From NCBI GenBank assembly GCA_025351745.1, contig JANXVI010000459.1, forward strand, positions 1 to 32,132: a DNA stretch of 32,132 nt, in the 5' to 3' direction. The translations under genes and the position numbers were made by a program. Under the pieces are notes generated by a model, which searched no databases, had not been told where the DNA came from, and was given only the letters and a program-made list of their open reading frames with translations. The DNA is from Rhodoferax sp. GTDB taxonomy: Bacteria; Pseudomonadota; Gammaproteobacteria; Burkholderiales; Burkholderiaceae_C. Shown here piece after piece: positions 1 through 8,007 of this stretch (within the stretch, counting starts at the first letter, position 1; each line of letters opens with the position of its first letter).

Positions 1-2
1 AT

Positions 3-191
3 TCGGATCACTTGCCGCTGTACCGCCAAGAAGGCATCTTTGCGCGGGCTGGCATGGCAATACCCCGTTCAACGCTCGGCGCTTGGGTGGGTCAGTGCGG
101 CGTGCAACTGCAGCCCCTGGTCGATGCTCTGAGGCAGGAGCAGCTTGGGCACCGTGTGCTGCATGCCGACGAAACGCCGGTGGCGATGCTC
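3..191 (+). pseudogene. IS66-family transposase (TnpC) internal fragment
   Basis: This frame is open from the window edge and encodes a piece of the DDE transposase of IS66 elements. The visible part reads SDHLPLYRQE near the start and ends in HADETPVAML, the conserved block around the first catalytic Asp. The reading then runs into the left inverted repeat of the IS21 element at about 192, where IS66 similarity stops. The 5' part lies outside the window, and the 3' part is not found on the other side of the IS21 element, so the gene is broken. Family recognition is confident; exact boundaries of the parent element are unknown. Confidence 0.8.
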
Positions 192-240
192 TGGTTGACG
201 TCAACTATCTTGACCGCTCGGCGACAACTATCCTGGCCGG
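192..240 (+). repeat. IS21 left terminal inverted repeat
   Basis: Forty-nine bases starting TGGTTGACGTCAACTATC. They match the minus-strand sequence 2684-2636 at most positions, including the shared internal run CGACAACTAT and the end TGGCCGG. Confidence 0.8.
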
Positions 241-266
241 TGGAGGCGGGGAATGAATCGAACTGG

Positions 267-1067
267 TTACGTTGTTGAGCGGGCCTTTCTGGCGGGCGGG
301 GCATGCCCCGCCTGCGCGGCGCGGCGGCGGTAGCTCTCCACGTTCATCTCAAGAATGGTTGCGTGATGCACCAGACGGTCAACGGCGGCCAGCGTCATGG
401 CTGGCTCTACAAACACCTCGCCCCACTGCGAGAACGGCGTGTTGGCGGTGATGGCCAGGCTCTTTCGCTCATAGCGCTCGCATATCAACTCGAACAATAC
501 GGAAGTCTCGGCCTGGTCGCGCCGCACATAACTGAGGTCATCCAGAATCAGCAAGTCAAAGCGGTCCAGCTTGGCGAGCTCCTGCGGCAGATGCAAATCA
601 CGCCGCGCCGCCTGCAGGCGTTGCACCAGGTCCGAACAGCGCGTGAACAACACCCGCCGACCGGCCTCAATCAAGGCATGGCCCAAGGCACTTGCCAAAT
701 GGCTTTTGCCCACACCGGGTGGCCCGAACAGCAGCACGTTGGCGCCCCGGTCAATCCACTCGGTGCCTTCCGTCAACGCCATCACCTGCGCCTTGGACAC
801 ACTAGGTACTGCGGCGAAGTCAAAGCTGGAGAGCCGCTTGTCTGGGCTGAGATTGGATTCATGGCGGTGACGGTCGATGCGCCGCGCCTCACGCTCACTA
901 ATTTCATGCTCCAGCAAGGCTTCAAGCAGCCGGTGTGCCGGCCAGCCTTCAAGGTCAGACTGCGCACACAGGTCGCCCGCCAAACGCTTGATGGTGGGCA
1001 GGCGCAAATCCGTGAGCATCATCCCCAGGCGCGCGGAGGTAGTTGTCGTAATTGACGCCGCGCTCAT
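267..1067 (-). CDS. istB: IS21-family transposition helper ATPase IstB
   Basis: The 266-residue protein is the AAA+ ATPase that assists the IstA transposase in IS21-family transposition. A Walker A motif GPPGVGKSHLA is near residue 115 and a Walker B-type motif LLILDDLSY near residue 173, with the usual IstB order and length. The C-terminal tail is rich in Arg and Ala. Its start codon overlaps the istA stop in an ATGA arrangement (1064-1067), so the two genes are probably translationally coupled. The frame is intact, but the partner istA is frameshifted, so the element may not transpose on its own. Confidence 0.93.
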   Translation of the reverse strand: MSAASITTTTSARLGMMLTDLRLPTIKRLAGDLCAQSDLEGWPAHRLLEALLEHEISEREARRIDRHRHESNLSPDKRLSSFDFAAVPSVSKAQVMALTEGTEWIDRGANVLLFGPPGVGKSHLASALGHALIEAGRRVLFTRCSDLVQRLQAARRDLHLPQELAKLDRFDLLILDDLSYVRRDQAETSVLFELICERYERKSLAITANTPFSQWGEVFVEPAMTLAAVDRLVHHATILEMNVESYRRRAAQAGHAPPARKARSTT

Positions 1068-2559
1068 GCTGCCACCTCGAACAGCTCGTCATAGGACGCC
1101 AACGCAGGCAGCGTCACCACCACGTCGGGCACTGCACTGCGCGGCGGGGCCAGCAACTGGGTCAAGGCGTTCAGGTCGGACAACTGGTCCATCTCAATGA
1201 GTTGCTCCAGTTCATGGGCCAGTTGGGCCTCATGTCCGTCAGCGGCCAGCACCAAGAGGGCGACCATCGTCTTGCACGCTTCGCGCTCTGGTTTCTGCGC
1301 TGCCAGACGCTCCCACGTCTGGCGGTACACCGTTCGCGGGAAGGCTGCCTCTCGCAGCACCCAGCGGGCGAATGCGCCGGGCTTGCGCTTTAAGGCGCTC
1401 ACCAAATGCCGGTAGTCGATTGAGCGAGCATGGCGTTGTCCATCCTGTGCAGTGGCCCTCGGCTGACTCAGCACGCACTGGCCGCCCAGCCAGCATTCAA
1501 TGTGCTGGGCATACTGACGCACCATCAAGCGGTGGCCGATGAGTTGGCTGGGGGCGCTGTACTGCACGCCCTTCAAAGTGAAGATGGCGTACTTGCTGAC
1601 CCTGGCTGGCATCTCCTCGAACTCGGCGGTGCGGCGCACCGGCAAGGGTTTGAGCATGGGCCGCTCAACGGCCAGGCGCTTGGCCGCGCGGGCATTGAAA
1701 CGCTGCACGATGGTGCCTACAAATGCTTCGTAGTCACAGCGATTGTCAAAGCTGCGGCTGCCGCGCAGACGCAGAGCCTGGTCCAGCGCGGTCTTGAGCG
1801 AGTCGTGGCGCGATTCGATGGGGCCGTTCTCGTTGGACTGGCCGGGGTTGCAGCGGGTTGCACGCAACCCGTAGTGGCTGCACAGGTCCTGGTAACGCCG
1901 GGTCAATTCTTCCTGTTCGGCCAGGTTGTTGAAGGCTGCCGACAGGCTGTCGGTGCGGTGCTCTTCCGGAACGCCGCCCAACGCCCACAGTGCGGCCTGC
2001 AACCCGGTGGACAAGGCCATGAAGCTTTCGCCAGAATCGATGACCGTGGCATGGCGCCAGCCGGAGTAAGCCAGTGCAAACTGGTACAGCCGGTGAGGAA
2101 ACGCACAACCCTCAATTGCCACGTTCAGGCTGTCGGCCACAGTGAAGTCCGACAGCCCCTGGCGCCCGGGCGGATGTTCCTGGGCAAAGTAGACCTCGCG
2201 CTCAGCGCCAAACTGCGCTCGCCACAGGCGCATGCGGCGCTGCAGCGTGCGCAGCACGCTGCTGTCCCATTGGCCCGGGTAGCGGCGCTGGAGTTCTTCC
2301 AAAAGGGTGACAGCGTTGAGCCTAAAGTCGGCTTGCAGCAGCGGCACGACCTCGCTGTCCCAGGCCGATTGCAGCGGGTCTTCCCCCGGGTGCGCCAGTT
2401 GCGGGCGAGGCGCTGTGAGGGCAGGCTTTGCGCGCCCTCGATGCGCCGGGCGCTGCGCTCGCTGATTCCGGCTCTGGCGGCAGCTGCGACCTGGCTGAGC
2501 TTGTTGCGGTGTTGCTTGTACTTGTGCACTTGATGGTCCGTGATGGTCTTGCCGGGCAT
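1064..2559 (-). pseudogene. istA: IS21-family transposase IstA, frameshifted near the N terminus
   Basis: IstA is the DDE transposase of IS21 elements. The N-terminal helix-turn-helix part (from ATG at 2559; QVAAAARAGISERSARRIEG) is in one frame. The remaining ~427 residues, with catalytic-domain features such as HRTDSLSAAF and NENGPIESRH, are in another frame ending at 1064. The two frames meet at a run of five C on the plus strand (2383-2387, five G in the coding sense). One extra G there would give a continuous reading RTRGEDPLQSAWDS. The gene is therefore either inactivated by a one-base deletion or affected by a homopolymer sequencing error. Full length would be about 500 residues, normal for the family. 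Confidence 0.88.
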
Positions 2560-2635
2560 GCCGCCTACCTTCGATAAATGTCGAAAGCTCTAACGGTAGC
2601 CCCGCCTCCCGGACCTGCCCGGTGAAGGCCTCTAG

Positions 2636-2684
2636 CCGGCCAACATAGTTGTCGTCAACCGGCCAAGGTAATTGTCGTCAACCA
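2636..2684 (-). repeat. IS21 right terminal inverted repeat
   Basis: Read on the minus strand this starts TGGTTGACGACAATTACC and repeats the unit GTTGACGACAA about 23 bases further in. It pairs with 192-240 as the other end of the IS21 element. Confidence 0.8.
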
Positions 2685-2897
2685 GCGCATAAAACCCCAA
2701 GCTGGCATAGCCGTCAAATAGAATGGCTGAGACCTGAATCTTTTCGCCTTGGCAACATGGAACGAGTGCGGGAAGCTGGTGTGCGGGTATCCAGGCAAAG
2801 TGTTCCGCTGGAATAGTAGAGTGGTTGGGTTGGCCGTATAGACCGAATTCGATGGCCGGGGCTGAGTCTGGGTGATCATGAGAGTTTCCTTCATTAG
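2685..2897. other. Unassigned 213-bp segment between IS21 and IS5
   Basis: This stretch lies between the IS21 right end and the IS5-family left end. On the minus strand an ATG at 2879-2877, eight bases after an AAGGA-like site, opens a frame that runs into the IS21 repeat (MITQTQPRPSNS...). A different minus frame reads EHFAWIPAHQLPALVP... and is also open. I recognise neither. The nine bases AGAGTTTCC (2881-2889) mirror the IS5 end GGAAACTCT (2898-2906), so part of this may be the end of another IS5-type copy. It is probably a gene scrap trapped between insertions. Confidence 0.35.
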
Positions 2898-2962
2898 GGA
2901 AACTCTGCATAACTCCGATGACTGTGTGCTTGAAGTAAGCCCGGTCTGAGAAAATACAGCCC

Positions 2963-3922
2963 ATGAAGCAAGCTAGTTTGAAACTCGATCTGAACGTTAA
3001 AAAAACGCGCAAGCAAGTGTTCTTGTATGAGATGGAGCAGGTGGTTCCGTGGGCCGAGTTGGTCGAACTCATTTCGCCGTATTACCCGGAAGGCAAGACC
3101 GGGCGGCCACCATTTTCTCTGCAAACCATGCTGCGGGTTCACTTCATGCAGCAGTGGTTTACGCTGTCCGATCCGGGTATGGAAGAAGCCTTCTTTGATA
3201 CGCCGCTGTACCGTGAGTTTGCCCAGCTTGAAGAGTTTGGCCGCATGCCTGACGAGAGCACCATCCTGCGCTTTAGGCACCGACTGGAAAAGCACAAACT
3301 GGCAGAGCAAATCCTGAGCGTAGTCAATGACATCCTGATTCAGCGCGGGTTGATGCTCAAGGCTGGAACGGCGGTAGACGCCACCTTGATTGCCGCGCCC
3401 TCATCGACCAAGAACAAGGACCACAAGCGCGACCCCGACATGCATTCGAGCAAGAAGGGTGAGCAGATGTACTTCGGCATGAAGGCCCACATTGGCGCTG
3501 ACGCTGAGTCGGGCTTGGTACACACGGTTCGTGGCACCTCGGGCAACGTGAGTGATGTGACTGAGGGCAACAGTTTGCTGCATGGAGAAGAGACGGTTGC
3601 ATTCGGGGATGCGGGATATCAGGGCATTCAAAAGCGCCCCGATGCAAAAGCAGACATTACCTGGCACATCGCCATGCGACCGGGCAAGCGCCGGGCCTTG
3701 AACAAGGAAAACGCAGCAGATGCCTTGCTCGACAGAGCGGAAAAGATCAAAGCCGGTATCCGGGCCAAAGTGGAGCATCCGTTTCGGGTGATCAAGCGCC
3801 AGTTCGGATATGTGAAAGTGCGCTATCGCGGTCTGAAGAAGAACACTGCCCAACTCGTCACACTGTTTGCACTCTCGAATTTGTGGATGGTGCGTGGCAA
3901 ACTGATGGGAGTGCGGGGATGA
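2963..3922 (+). CDS. IS5-family transposase
   Basis: This 319-residue DDE transposase starts MKQASLKLDLNVKKTRKQ and has the IS5 N-terminal block GRPPFSLQTMLRVHFMQQWF, followed by DESTILRFRHRLE. The catalytic core includes VDATLIAAPSSTKN (first Asp), FGDAGYQG (second Asp) and a C-terminal segment KVEHPFRVIKRQFGYVKVRYRG carrying the conserved Glu. The frame is complete and of family-typical length, so the gene may be functional even though an IS256 copy has entered its 3' non-coding region. Confidence 0.95.
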   Translation: MKQASLKLDLNVKKTRKQVFLYEMEQVVPWAELVELISPYYPEGKTGRPPFSLQTMLRVHFMQQWFTLSDPGMEEAFFDTPLYREFAQLEEFGRMPDESTILRFRHRLEKHKLAEQILSVVNDILIQRGLMLKAGTAVDATLIAAPSSTKNKDHKRDPDMHSSKKGEQMYFGMKAHIGADAESGLVHTVRGTSGNVSDVTEGNSLLHGEETVAFGDAGYQGIQKRPDAKADITWHIAMRPGKRRALNKENAADALLDRAEKIKAGIRAKVEHPFRVIKRQFGYVKVRYRGLKKNTAQLVTLFALSNLWMVRGKLMGVRG

Positions 3923-4008
3923 GGGCGTCTGAAACCCGCAGAAATGCCCCGCAAAGGTCCAAAAGCAGCCCAATGGGTGCAAGAAATGATGCCGCATTTG
4001 AAAGCTTG

Positions 4009-5334
4009 GAGGGTGTAAGAATTTTTGTGTAAACGGTTTTTTGGCAGGAAACTGCTGTTCTCCCGGAAAGAAGAGAAATGACCGTAAGCAACGAACTCAT
4101 AGACAGCCTGCTGGCTGACTACAAAAAGCCTGAAGACCTCATAGGCGAAAACGGCCTATTGAAGCAGCTCACCAAAAGACTGGTCGAGCGCGCTTTGCAA
4201 GCCGAGATGGCCCAACACCTCGGTCACGCCAAAGGCGACAGCGTGGCCAACGCCATAGGCAACACCCGCAACGGTAAAAGCCGCAAAACGCTCAAAGGCG
4301 AATTCGGTGAACTGCCCATAGAAATCCCACGCGACCGCCATGGCAGTTTCGAGCCCCAGATCATCCCCAAGCACCAGACCCGCTGGGACGGGTTCGATGA
4401 CAAGATACTGTCGCTCTATGCCCGTGGAATGACGGTGCGCGAGATCCAGAGCCACTTGGAAGAAATGTATGGTGCAGAAGTCTCGCCCACGCTGATCTCC
4501 TCGGTCACCGAGGCCGTCATGGAGGATGCCAAAGCCTGGCAGAGCCGCCCCCTGGACGCCCTGTACCCGATCGTCTACCTGGACTGCATTCACGTCAAAG
4601 TGCGCGATGGTGGTGTCGTGCGGGCCAAGGCCGTGTACCTGGCGCTGGGCATCAACATGGCCGGGGAGAAAGAGATACTGGGGCTGTGGATTGCACAGAC
4701 CGAAGGGGCCAAATTCTGGTTGCAGGTTGTCACCGAACTCAAGAACCGGGGTGTGCAAGACATCTTCATCGCCTGCGTGGATGGCTTGAAGGGCTTCCCC
4801 GAAGCCATTGAGGCGGTGTACCCCAAGACGGCGGTGCAACTGTGCATCGTGCACATGGTGCGCAACAGCCTGAACTACGTGAGCTGGAAGCTGCGCAAGG
4901 CGGTGGCAGCGGACCTGCGCAGCATCTACACCGCGGCCACAGAAAATGAGGCCCAGATGCGGCTTGAGGAGTTCGAGGCCAAGTGGGGGGCTGACTACCC
5001 CACGATCGTCAAATCATGGCGCTCCAATTGGGCGCGCATCACGCCGTTCTTTGAGTATCCACCGGAGATACGCAAGGTCATTTACACGACCAACGCCATT
5101 GAGTCGGTGAACATGAGTTTGCGCAAGATCACCAAGAACCGGGGTTCGTTTCCCAGTGACGATGCACTGCTGAAACTGTTCTACCTGGCCTTGAACAACA
5201 TCAGCAAGAAGTGGACGATGCCGATCCGGGATTGGAAGGCTGCGCTGACCCGATTCACGATTCAGTTTGAGGAGAGAATGCCCAAGCCTTAAACTGCAAT
5301 CCCCCGCCGGTTACACAAAATTCGGGACACCCTC
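4009..5334 (+). mobile_element. IS256-family insertion sequence with 8-bp target duplication
   Basis: The ends GAGGGTGTAAGAATTTTTGT (from 4009) and, on the minus strand from 5334, GAGGGTGTCCCGAATTTTGT form an imperfect inverted repeat with 22 of 28 positions equal. The element is 1326 bp. It is flanked by the direct repeat AAAGCTTG at 4001-4008 and 5335-5342, the 8-bp target duplication expected for this family. The target is the 3' non-coding part of the IS5 element, which shows the order of insertion: IS5 first, IS256 later. Confidence 0.93.
4078..5292 (+). CDS. IS256-family (mutator-type) transposase
   Basis: This 404-residue transposase of the mutator superfamily has a DDE triad: Asp in VYLDCIHVKVR, Asp in IACVDGLKGFPEAI and Glu in TTNAIESVNMSLRK. 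The family's C/H signature is CIVHMVRNSLNYVSWK. Length and domain order are normal and the frame is uninterrupted. The start ATG at 4078 follows GAAAGAAGAGAA, a usable ribosome binding site. With intact ends and a perfect target duplication this is the best candidate for a recently active element on the left flank. Confidence 0.96.
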   Translation: MTVSNELIDSLLADYKKPEDLIGENGLLKQLTKRLVERALQAEMAQHLGHAKGDSVANAIGNTRNGKSRKTLKGEFGELPIEIPRDRHGSFEPQIIPKHQTRWDGFDDKILSLYARGMTVREIQSHLEEMYGAEVSPTLISSVTEAVMEDAKAWQSRPLDALYPIVYLDCIHVKVRDGGVVRAKAVYLALGINMAGEKEILGLWIAQTEGAKFWLQVVTELKNRGVQDIFIACVDGLKGFPEAIEAVYPKTAVQLCIVHMVRNSLNYVSWKLRKAVAADLRSIYTAATENEAQMRLEEFEAKWGADYPTIVKSWRSNWARITPFFEYPPEIRKVIYTTNAIESVNMSLRKITKNRGSFPSDDALLKLFYLALNNISKKWTMPIRDWKAALTRFTIQFEERMPKP

Positions 5335-5413
5335 AAAGCTTGCGCGTCAAATCCCGTCATTTGAAAACTACAGACTCGCTACCTCAATTGGCAGCGAGTT
5401 ATTCAGACCATCC

Positions 5414-5554
5414 TTAACAGTGCCATTCGACTTATCAAAACCAATGCCCGTGGGTTTCGCAACTTCACCAATTCCCGGGAACGGACTCTGTTTCATTGCG
5501 ACAAGTTGAACTTGGCGATGGCCTAGAAATTCACAGTGAACTCAACGAAGCTCC
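5414..5554 (+). pseudogene. 3' remnant of an ISL3-family transposase gene plus its right end
   Basis: The frame 5416-5526 encodes NSAIRLIKTNARGFRNFTNS...KLNLAMA and stops at TAG. It corresponds to the last 36 residues of the complete ISL3 transposase at 18013-19236. The terminal repeat follows and ends GAAGCTCC at 5554. By eye about 20 of roughly 141 bases differ from the complete copy at 19124-19264, so this is an older or different ISL3 copy. Everything upstream was lost where the IS5 element now sits. Confidence 0.88.
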
Positions 5555-5560
5555 GTTATC

Positions 5561-5578
5561 CCTAAACGCGGGTTTAGG
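5561..5578. repeat. Short inverted repeat downstream of the ISL3 remnant
   Basis: CCTAAAC (5561-5567) and GTTTAGG (5572-5578) are perfect arms around a 4-base loop. No T run follows, so it is not a convincing intrinsic terminator. The rest of 5555-5671 shows no gene. Confidence 0.4.
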
Positions 5579-5677
5579 CAAAATCCCCAATGCATGTGCT
5601 GGTACTAGCCTGCCGAGTACTCGCAATTTGTTGCACGCATGTAAGGATATTGAAATTCAGCTGACCGTTCAAAAGTA

Positions 5678-5729
5678 CCAGTGAATCTCTCTTTTGTCTA
5701 GAGGCACAGAACCTAGTAGCAAATACTCT
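5678..5729 (+). promoter_or_regulatory. Regulon box copy A with promoter (receptor gene)
   Basis: CCAGTGAATC at 5678 is followed after five bases by TTTGTCTAGAGGCA (5693-5706), then exactly 17 bases, then TACTCT (5724-5729). The same layout, base for base in spacing, occurs at three other promoters in this window. GAGGCA and TACTCT are placed like -35 and -10 hexamers; the CCAG half lies immediately upstream, as expected for an activator site of the AraC type. This copy has the weakest -10 and one mismatch in the GTGTAG core. Confidence 0.75.
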
Positions 5730-5758
5730 TGAATCCTTTCACAACAAGTGAGATAGGT

Positions 5759-6727
5759 GTGAGTAGAAGACATTTCATGGTGCGCTGTTCTGCGGTACTC
5801 GCGGTCGCTTGCCAATGCACTTCATTGGGAGCTCAGTCGTACCCGGTTAAGCCAATCCAATTGTTTGTTGCCTTTGCACCCGGGGGCGCTGGCGACATAG
5901 TTGCGCGGATTGTCGCGAAAAAGATGGGTGAAAACATGGGCAAGCCGGTGGTTGTCGAGAATCGCCCAAGCCCAGTGGTAGCCGTAGCTGCTGTAGCTAG
6001 GGCCAGACCAGATGGCTACACATTGCTGATGGCGGGTAGCGGCACGGCCTTGACCTCTGCTCTTTTCAAAGCTTTGCCATACGATCTGATTGGCGACTTT
6101 CGTCACGTTTCGGCGCTGGCCTCATTTGACCTCGCAATGATCGTGAGCGGCGAGGCTGACTTCGAATCTTTAGCCCAAGTTCTGGCTTACGCGAAAGCCA
6201 ACCCGGGCAAGCTGAATATCGCAACGTCACGGATCGGAAGCACCCAGCATCTAACGGCCGAGATGTTCAAGTCCATGGCGGGTATTGACGCCGTCATCGT
6301 GCCATATAGGACCACAGCGGACATTATCGTCGCCTTGCGATCCAACGACGTGCAGATGGCCGTCGAAATCTTACCCCCTGTGTTGGAGCAAATCACGGGG
6401 AAGAGCGTTAAGGCACTTGCCGTTACGTCGAGTATTCGCTTTCCCGGATTGTCCAAAGTGCCAACCGTGTCTGAAAGTGCCATCCCCGGTTTTGAAGCCA
6501 GTTCTTGGAACGGCATCAGTGTTCCCGCCAACACGCCAGATCAGATTGTGGATCGCTTGTCCAGGGAAATCGAAGCTGCGATAGCTTCGCCCGAGGTGCA
6601 AATGAAATTGCGGGCGCTTGGCATGGTCGCGCGCTCCGGTTCTTCTGAGCAGATGACGCAGCGCCTAAAGAACGATATAACCAAATGGAAGGCCGTGATA
6701 GACAAGGCCGGTATCCCAAGGCTATAG
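5759..6727 (+). CDS. Tripartite tricarboxylate transporter-type solute receptor (Bug family)
   Basis: This is a periplasmic binding protein of the Bug/TctC family, which captures carboxylates for TctAB-type transporters. Typical blocks are YPVKPIQLFVAFAPGGAGDIVARIVA at the N terminus, the ARPDGYTLLMAGSGT block, KPVVVENRP and LSKVPTVSESAIPGFE. An upstream in-frame TTG at 5729 would add ten residues, but it lies inside the predicted -10 element. GTG at 5759 is the first start downstream of the likely transcription start, and gives MSRRHFMVRCSAVLAVACQC, a Tat-like SRRxF signal followed by a short hydrophobic stretch. No TctA/TctB genes are in the window, so the receptor is an orphan, which is common in Burkholderiales. 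The partner ligand is probably an aromatic or small organic carboxylate because it shares the regulon box. Confidence 0.87.
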   Translation: MSRRHFMVRCSAVLAVACQCTSLGAQSYPVKPIQLFVAFAPGGAGDIVARIVAKKMGENMGKPVVVENRPSPVVAVAAVARARPDGYTLLMAGSGTALTSALFKALPYDLIGDFRHVSALASFDLAMIVSGEADFESLAQVLAYAKANPGKLNIATSRIGSTQHLTAEMFKSMAGIDAVIVPYRTTADIIVALRSNDVQMAVEILPPVLEQITGKSVKALAVTSSIRFPGLSKVPTVSESAIPGFEASSWNGISVPANTPDQIVDRLSREIEAAIASPEVQMKLRALGMVARSGSSEQMTQRLKNDITKWKAVIDKAGIPRL

Positions 6728-6774
6728 AGTATGACCTTTATGCAGACCGCCGTTCGACTCAAACCTAAGCATCC

Positions 6775-7974
6775 ATGAAGGACTTGCTTCAACACGCCTC
6801 GTTCGTCCGCTTCTGGTTCGCCCGGGTTACCGCCGTTGCCGGCACCCAGATGCTGATGTTGAGCATTGGCTGGCATATGTACGAGCTCACAGGCAGCGCT
6901 TGGGATCTGGGGCTGGTCGGACTCTTCCAGTTTGCCCCCGCGCTGGCAATGATGCTGGTCGCAGGCCACACCGCCGACCGTTTCCACCGCGCCCACATTG
7001 TTGCCATATGCCTGGCCGCTCAGGCTGGCGTGGCCGTGCTGTTAGTGTCCGGAACGCTGGCGCATGCGGTGACGCGTGAATGGCTGCTCGTTTTGTCTGG
7101 CGTACTGGGCGCAATCCGCCCGTTTCAGATGTCGGCACAGCAGGCCCTATTGCCAATGCTGGTACCCGCGCCGTTGCTGGCCAGGGCAACGGCTTTCAGC
7201 TCTGCAGGAACACAGACTGCCATCATCGCCGGGCCGGCCGTTGGCGGGCTAGTCTTTGCCGCGAGTGTTAACGCGGTGTATGTTAGTTGTGCCCTGTTGT
7301 TCTTCACTGCGGCGCTCACTTGCATTGGGGTGCGCTATGTGCGCATCCCGGTCGTACACGAGCCGGTGAGCGCGACGACCGTGCTGGCTGGCGTCCGGTT
7401 TATATGGACGAATCCGCTGTTGCTGGGTGCGGTGTCGCTAGACCTGTTTGCTGTCTTGCTGGGTGGGGCTACCGCGCTGCTGCCCATCTTTGCCAAAGAG
7501 ATACTGCATGTCGGGCCCGAAGGACTGGGTTTGCTCAGGTCTGCACCTGCCGTAGGGGCGTTGGTAGCCGGATTCGCGCTGGCCCGCTATCCGTTGAGTC
7601 GGGGTGTTGGTAAGAAACTGTTGCTCGCCGTTGCGGTCTTCGGCGCCTGCATGGTCGTCTTCGGGCTCTCCCGCTCGTTCTGGTTGTCATTGGTGGTGCT
7701 TGCGATTTCCGGGGGGGCCGACATGGTCAGCGTTGTCGTGCGGCAAACCCTGGTGCAGCTGGAGACGCCGGACAACATGCGCGGTCGTGTTGCGGCGGTC
7801 AACACGCTGTTCATTGGGGCCAGCAATCAGCTCGGCGAATTTGAATCGGGTGTTACCGCGGCCGTGTTAGGCCCGGTAGGATCGGTTGTCATCGGGGGGG
7901 TAGGTACGATTGGTATCAGCCTCGCATGGTTCCGGCTGTTCAGGCCGCTGGCGATACGAGAGACTTTGGGCTGA
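6775..7974 (+). CDS. MFS transporter, EntS-like/MFS_3 type
   Basis: This 399-residue integral membrane protein has about twelve hydrophobic segments. Its start MKDLLQHASFVRFWFARVTAVAGTQMLMLSIGWHMYELTGS resembles the EntS-type exporters of the MFS_3 group. The loop GHTADRFHRAHIV matches the family motif between helices 2 and 3. The gene lies 47 bases after the receptor gene in the same direction and so may be cotranscribed from box A. It is convergent with the aldehyde dehydrogenase gene (33-bp gap, no clear terminator). Substrate and direction are unknown; export of a toxic intermediate would fit the family, but this is inference. Confidence 0.8.
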   Translation: MKDLLQHASFVRFWFARVTAVAGTQMLMLSIGWHMYELTGSAWDLGLVGLFQFAPALAMMLVAGHTADRFHRAHIVAICLAAQAGVAVLLVSGTLAHAVTREWLLVLSGVLGAIRPFQMSAQQALLPMLVPAPLLARATAFSSAGTQTAIIAGPAVGGLVFAASVNAVYVSCALLFFTAALTCIGVRYVRIPVVHEPVSATTVLAGVRFIWTNPLLLGAVSLDLFAVLLGGATALLPIFAKEILHVGPEGLGLLRSAPAVGALVAGFALARYPLSRGVGKKLLLAVAVFGACMVVFGLSRSFWLSLVVLAISGGADMVSVVVRQTLVQLETPDNMRGRVAAVNTLFIGASNQLGEFESGVTAAVLGPVGSVVIGGVGTIGISLAWFRLFRPLAIRETLG

Positions 7975-8007
7975 CTTAAATCGACCTACTTGAACGGTGA
8001 ATGCCCT

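Larger units (their letters stand above)
192..2684 (-). mobile_element. IS21-family insertion sequence (istA frameshifted, istB intact)
   Basis: Two genes, istA and istB, are transcribed on the minus strand and bounded by long imperfect inverted repeats. The left repeat is at 192-240 and the right repeat, read on the minus strand, at 2684-2636. Both begin TGGTTGACG and each contains two tandem units of the type GACAACTAT-CTTGGCCGG, as is usual for the multiple transposase sites of IS21 ends. The flanking bases differ (cgatgctc on the left, gcgcataa on the right), so I see no target duplication. The IS66 gene interrupted on the left does not resume on the right, which suggests a deletion or recombination after insertion. 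Confidence 0.85.
2898..5413 (+). mobile_element. IS5-family insertion sequence, interrupted by an IS256-family element
   Basis: The left end GGAAACTCTGCATAACTCC (2898-2916) pairs with the sequence at 5395-5413, whose reverse complement is GGATGGTCTGAATAACTCG, with 14 of 19 positions equal. If the IS256 insertion and one 8-bp target copy are removed, the element is about 1182 bp, a normal IS5-family size. The flanks are TTAG (left) and TTAA (right), both of YTAR type as IS5-group elements prefer, but not identical. To the right the element abuts the 3' end of an ISL3 transposase gene. The left flank is not ISL3, so one side has been rearranged. Confidence 0.75.

Noticed and set aside
303..1055. 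Long plus-strand open frame opposite istB, and similar long frames opposite istA (1430-2533).
   Set aside because: Antisense shadows of clearly recognised IS21 genes; no family features.
4156..4854. 232-residue minus-strand frame within the IS256 transposase gene.
   Set aside because: Antisense shadow; the plus strand carries all catalytic motifs of the transposase.
5561..5578. Hairpin considered as a terminator of the ISL3 remnant.
   Set aside because: Seven-bp stem but no following T run on either strand.
5496..5684. Small plus-strand frame of 62 residues.
   Set aside because: It runs from the ISL3 remnant through its terminal repeat into the spacer and box A; no ribosome binding site and no recognisable product.
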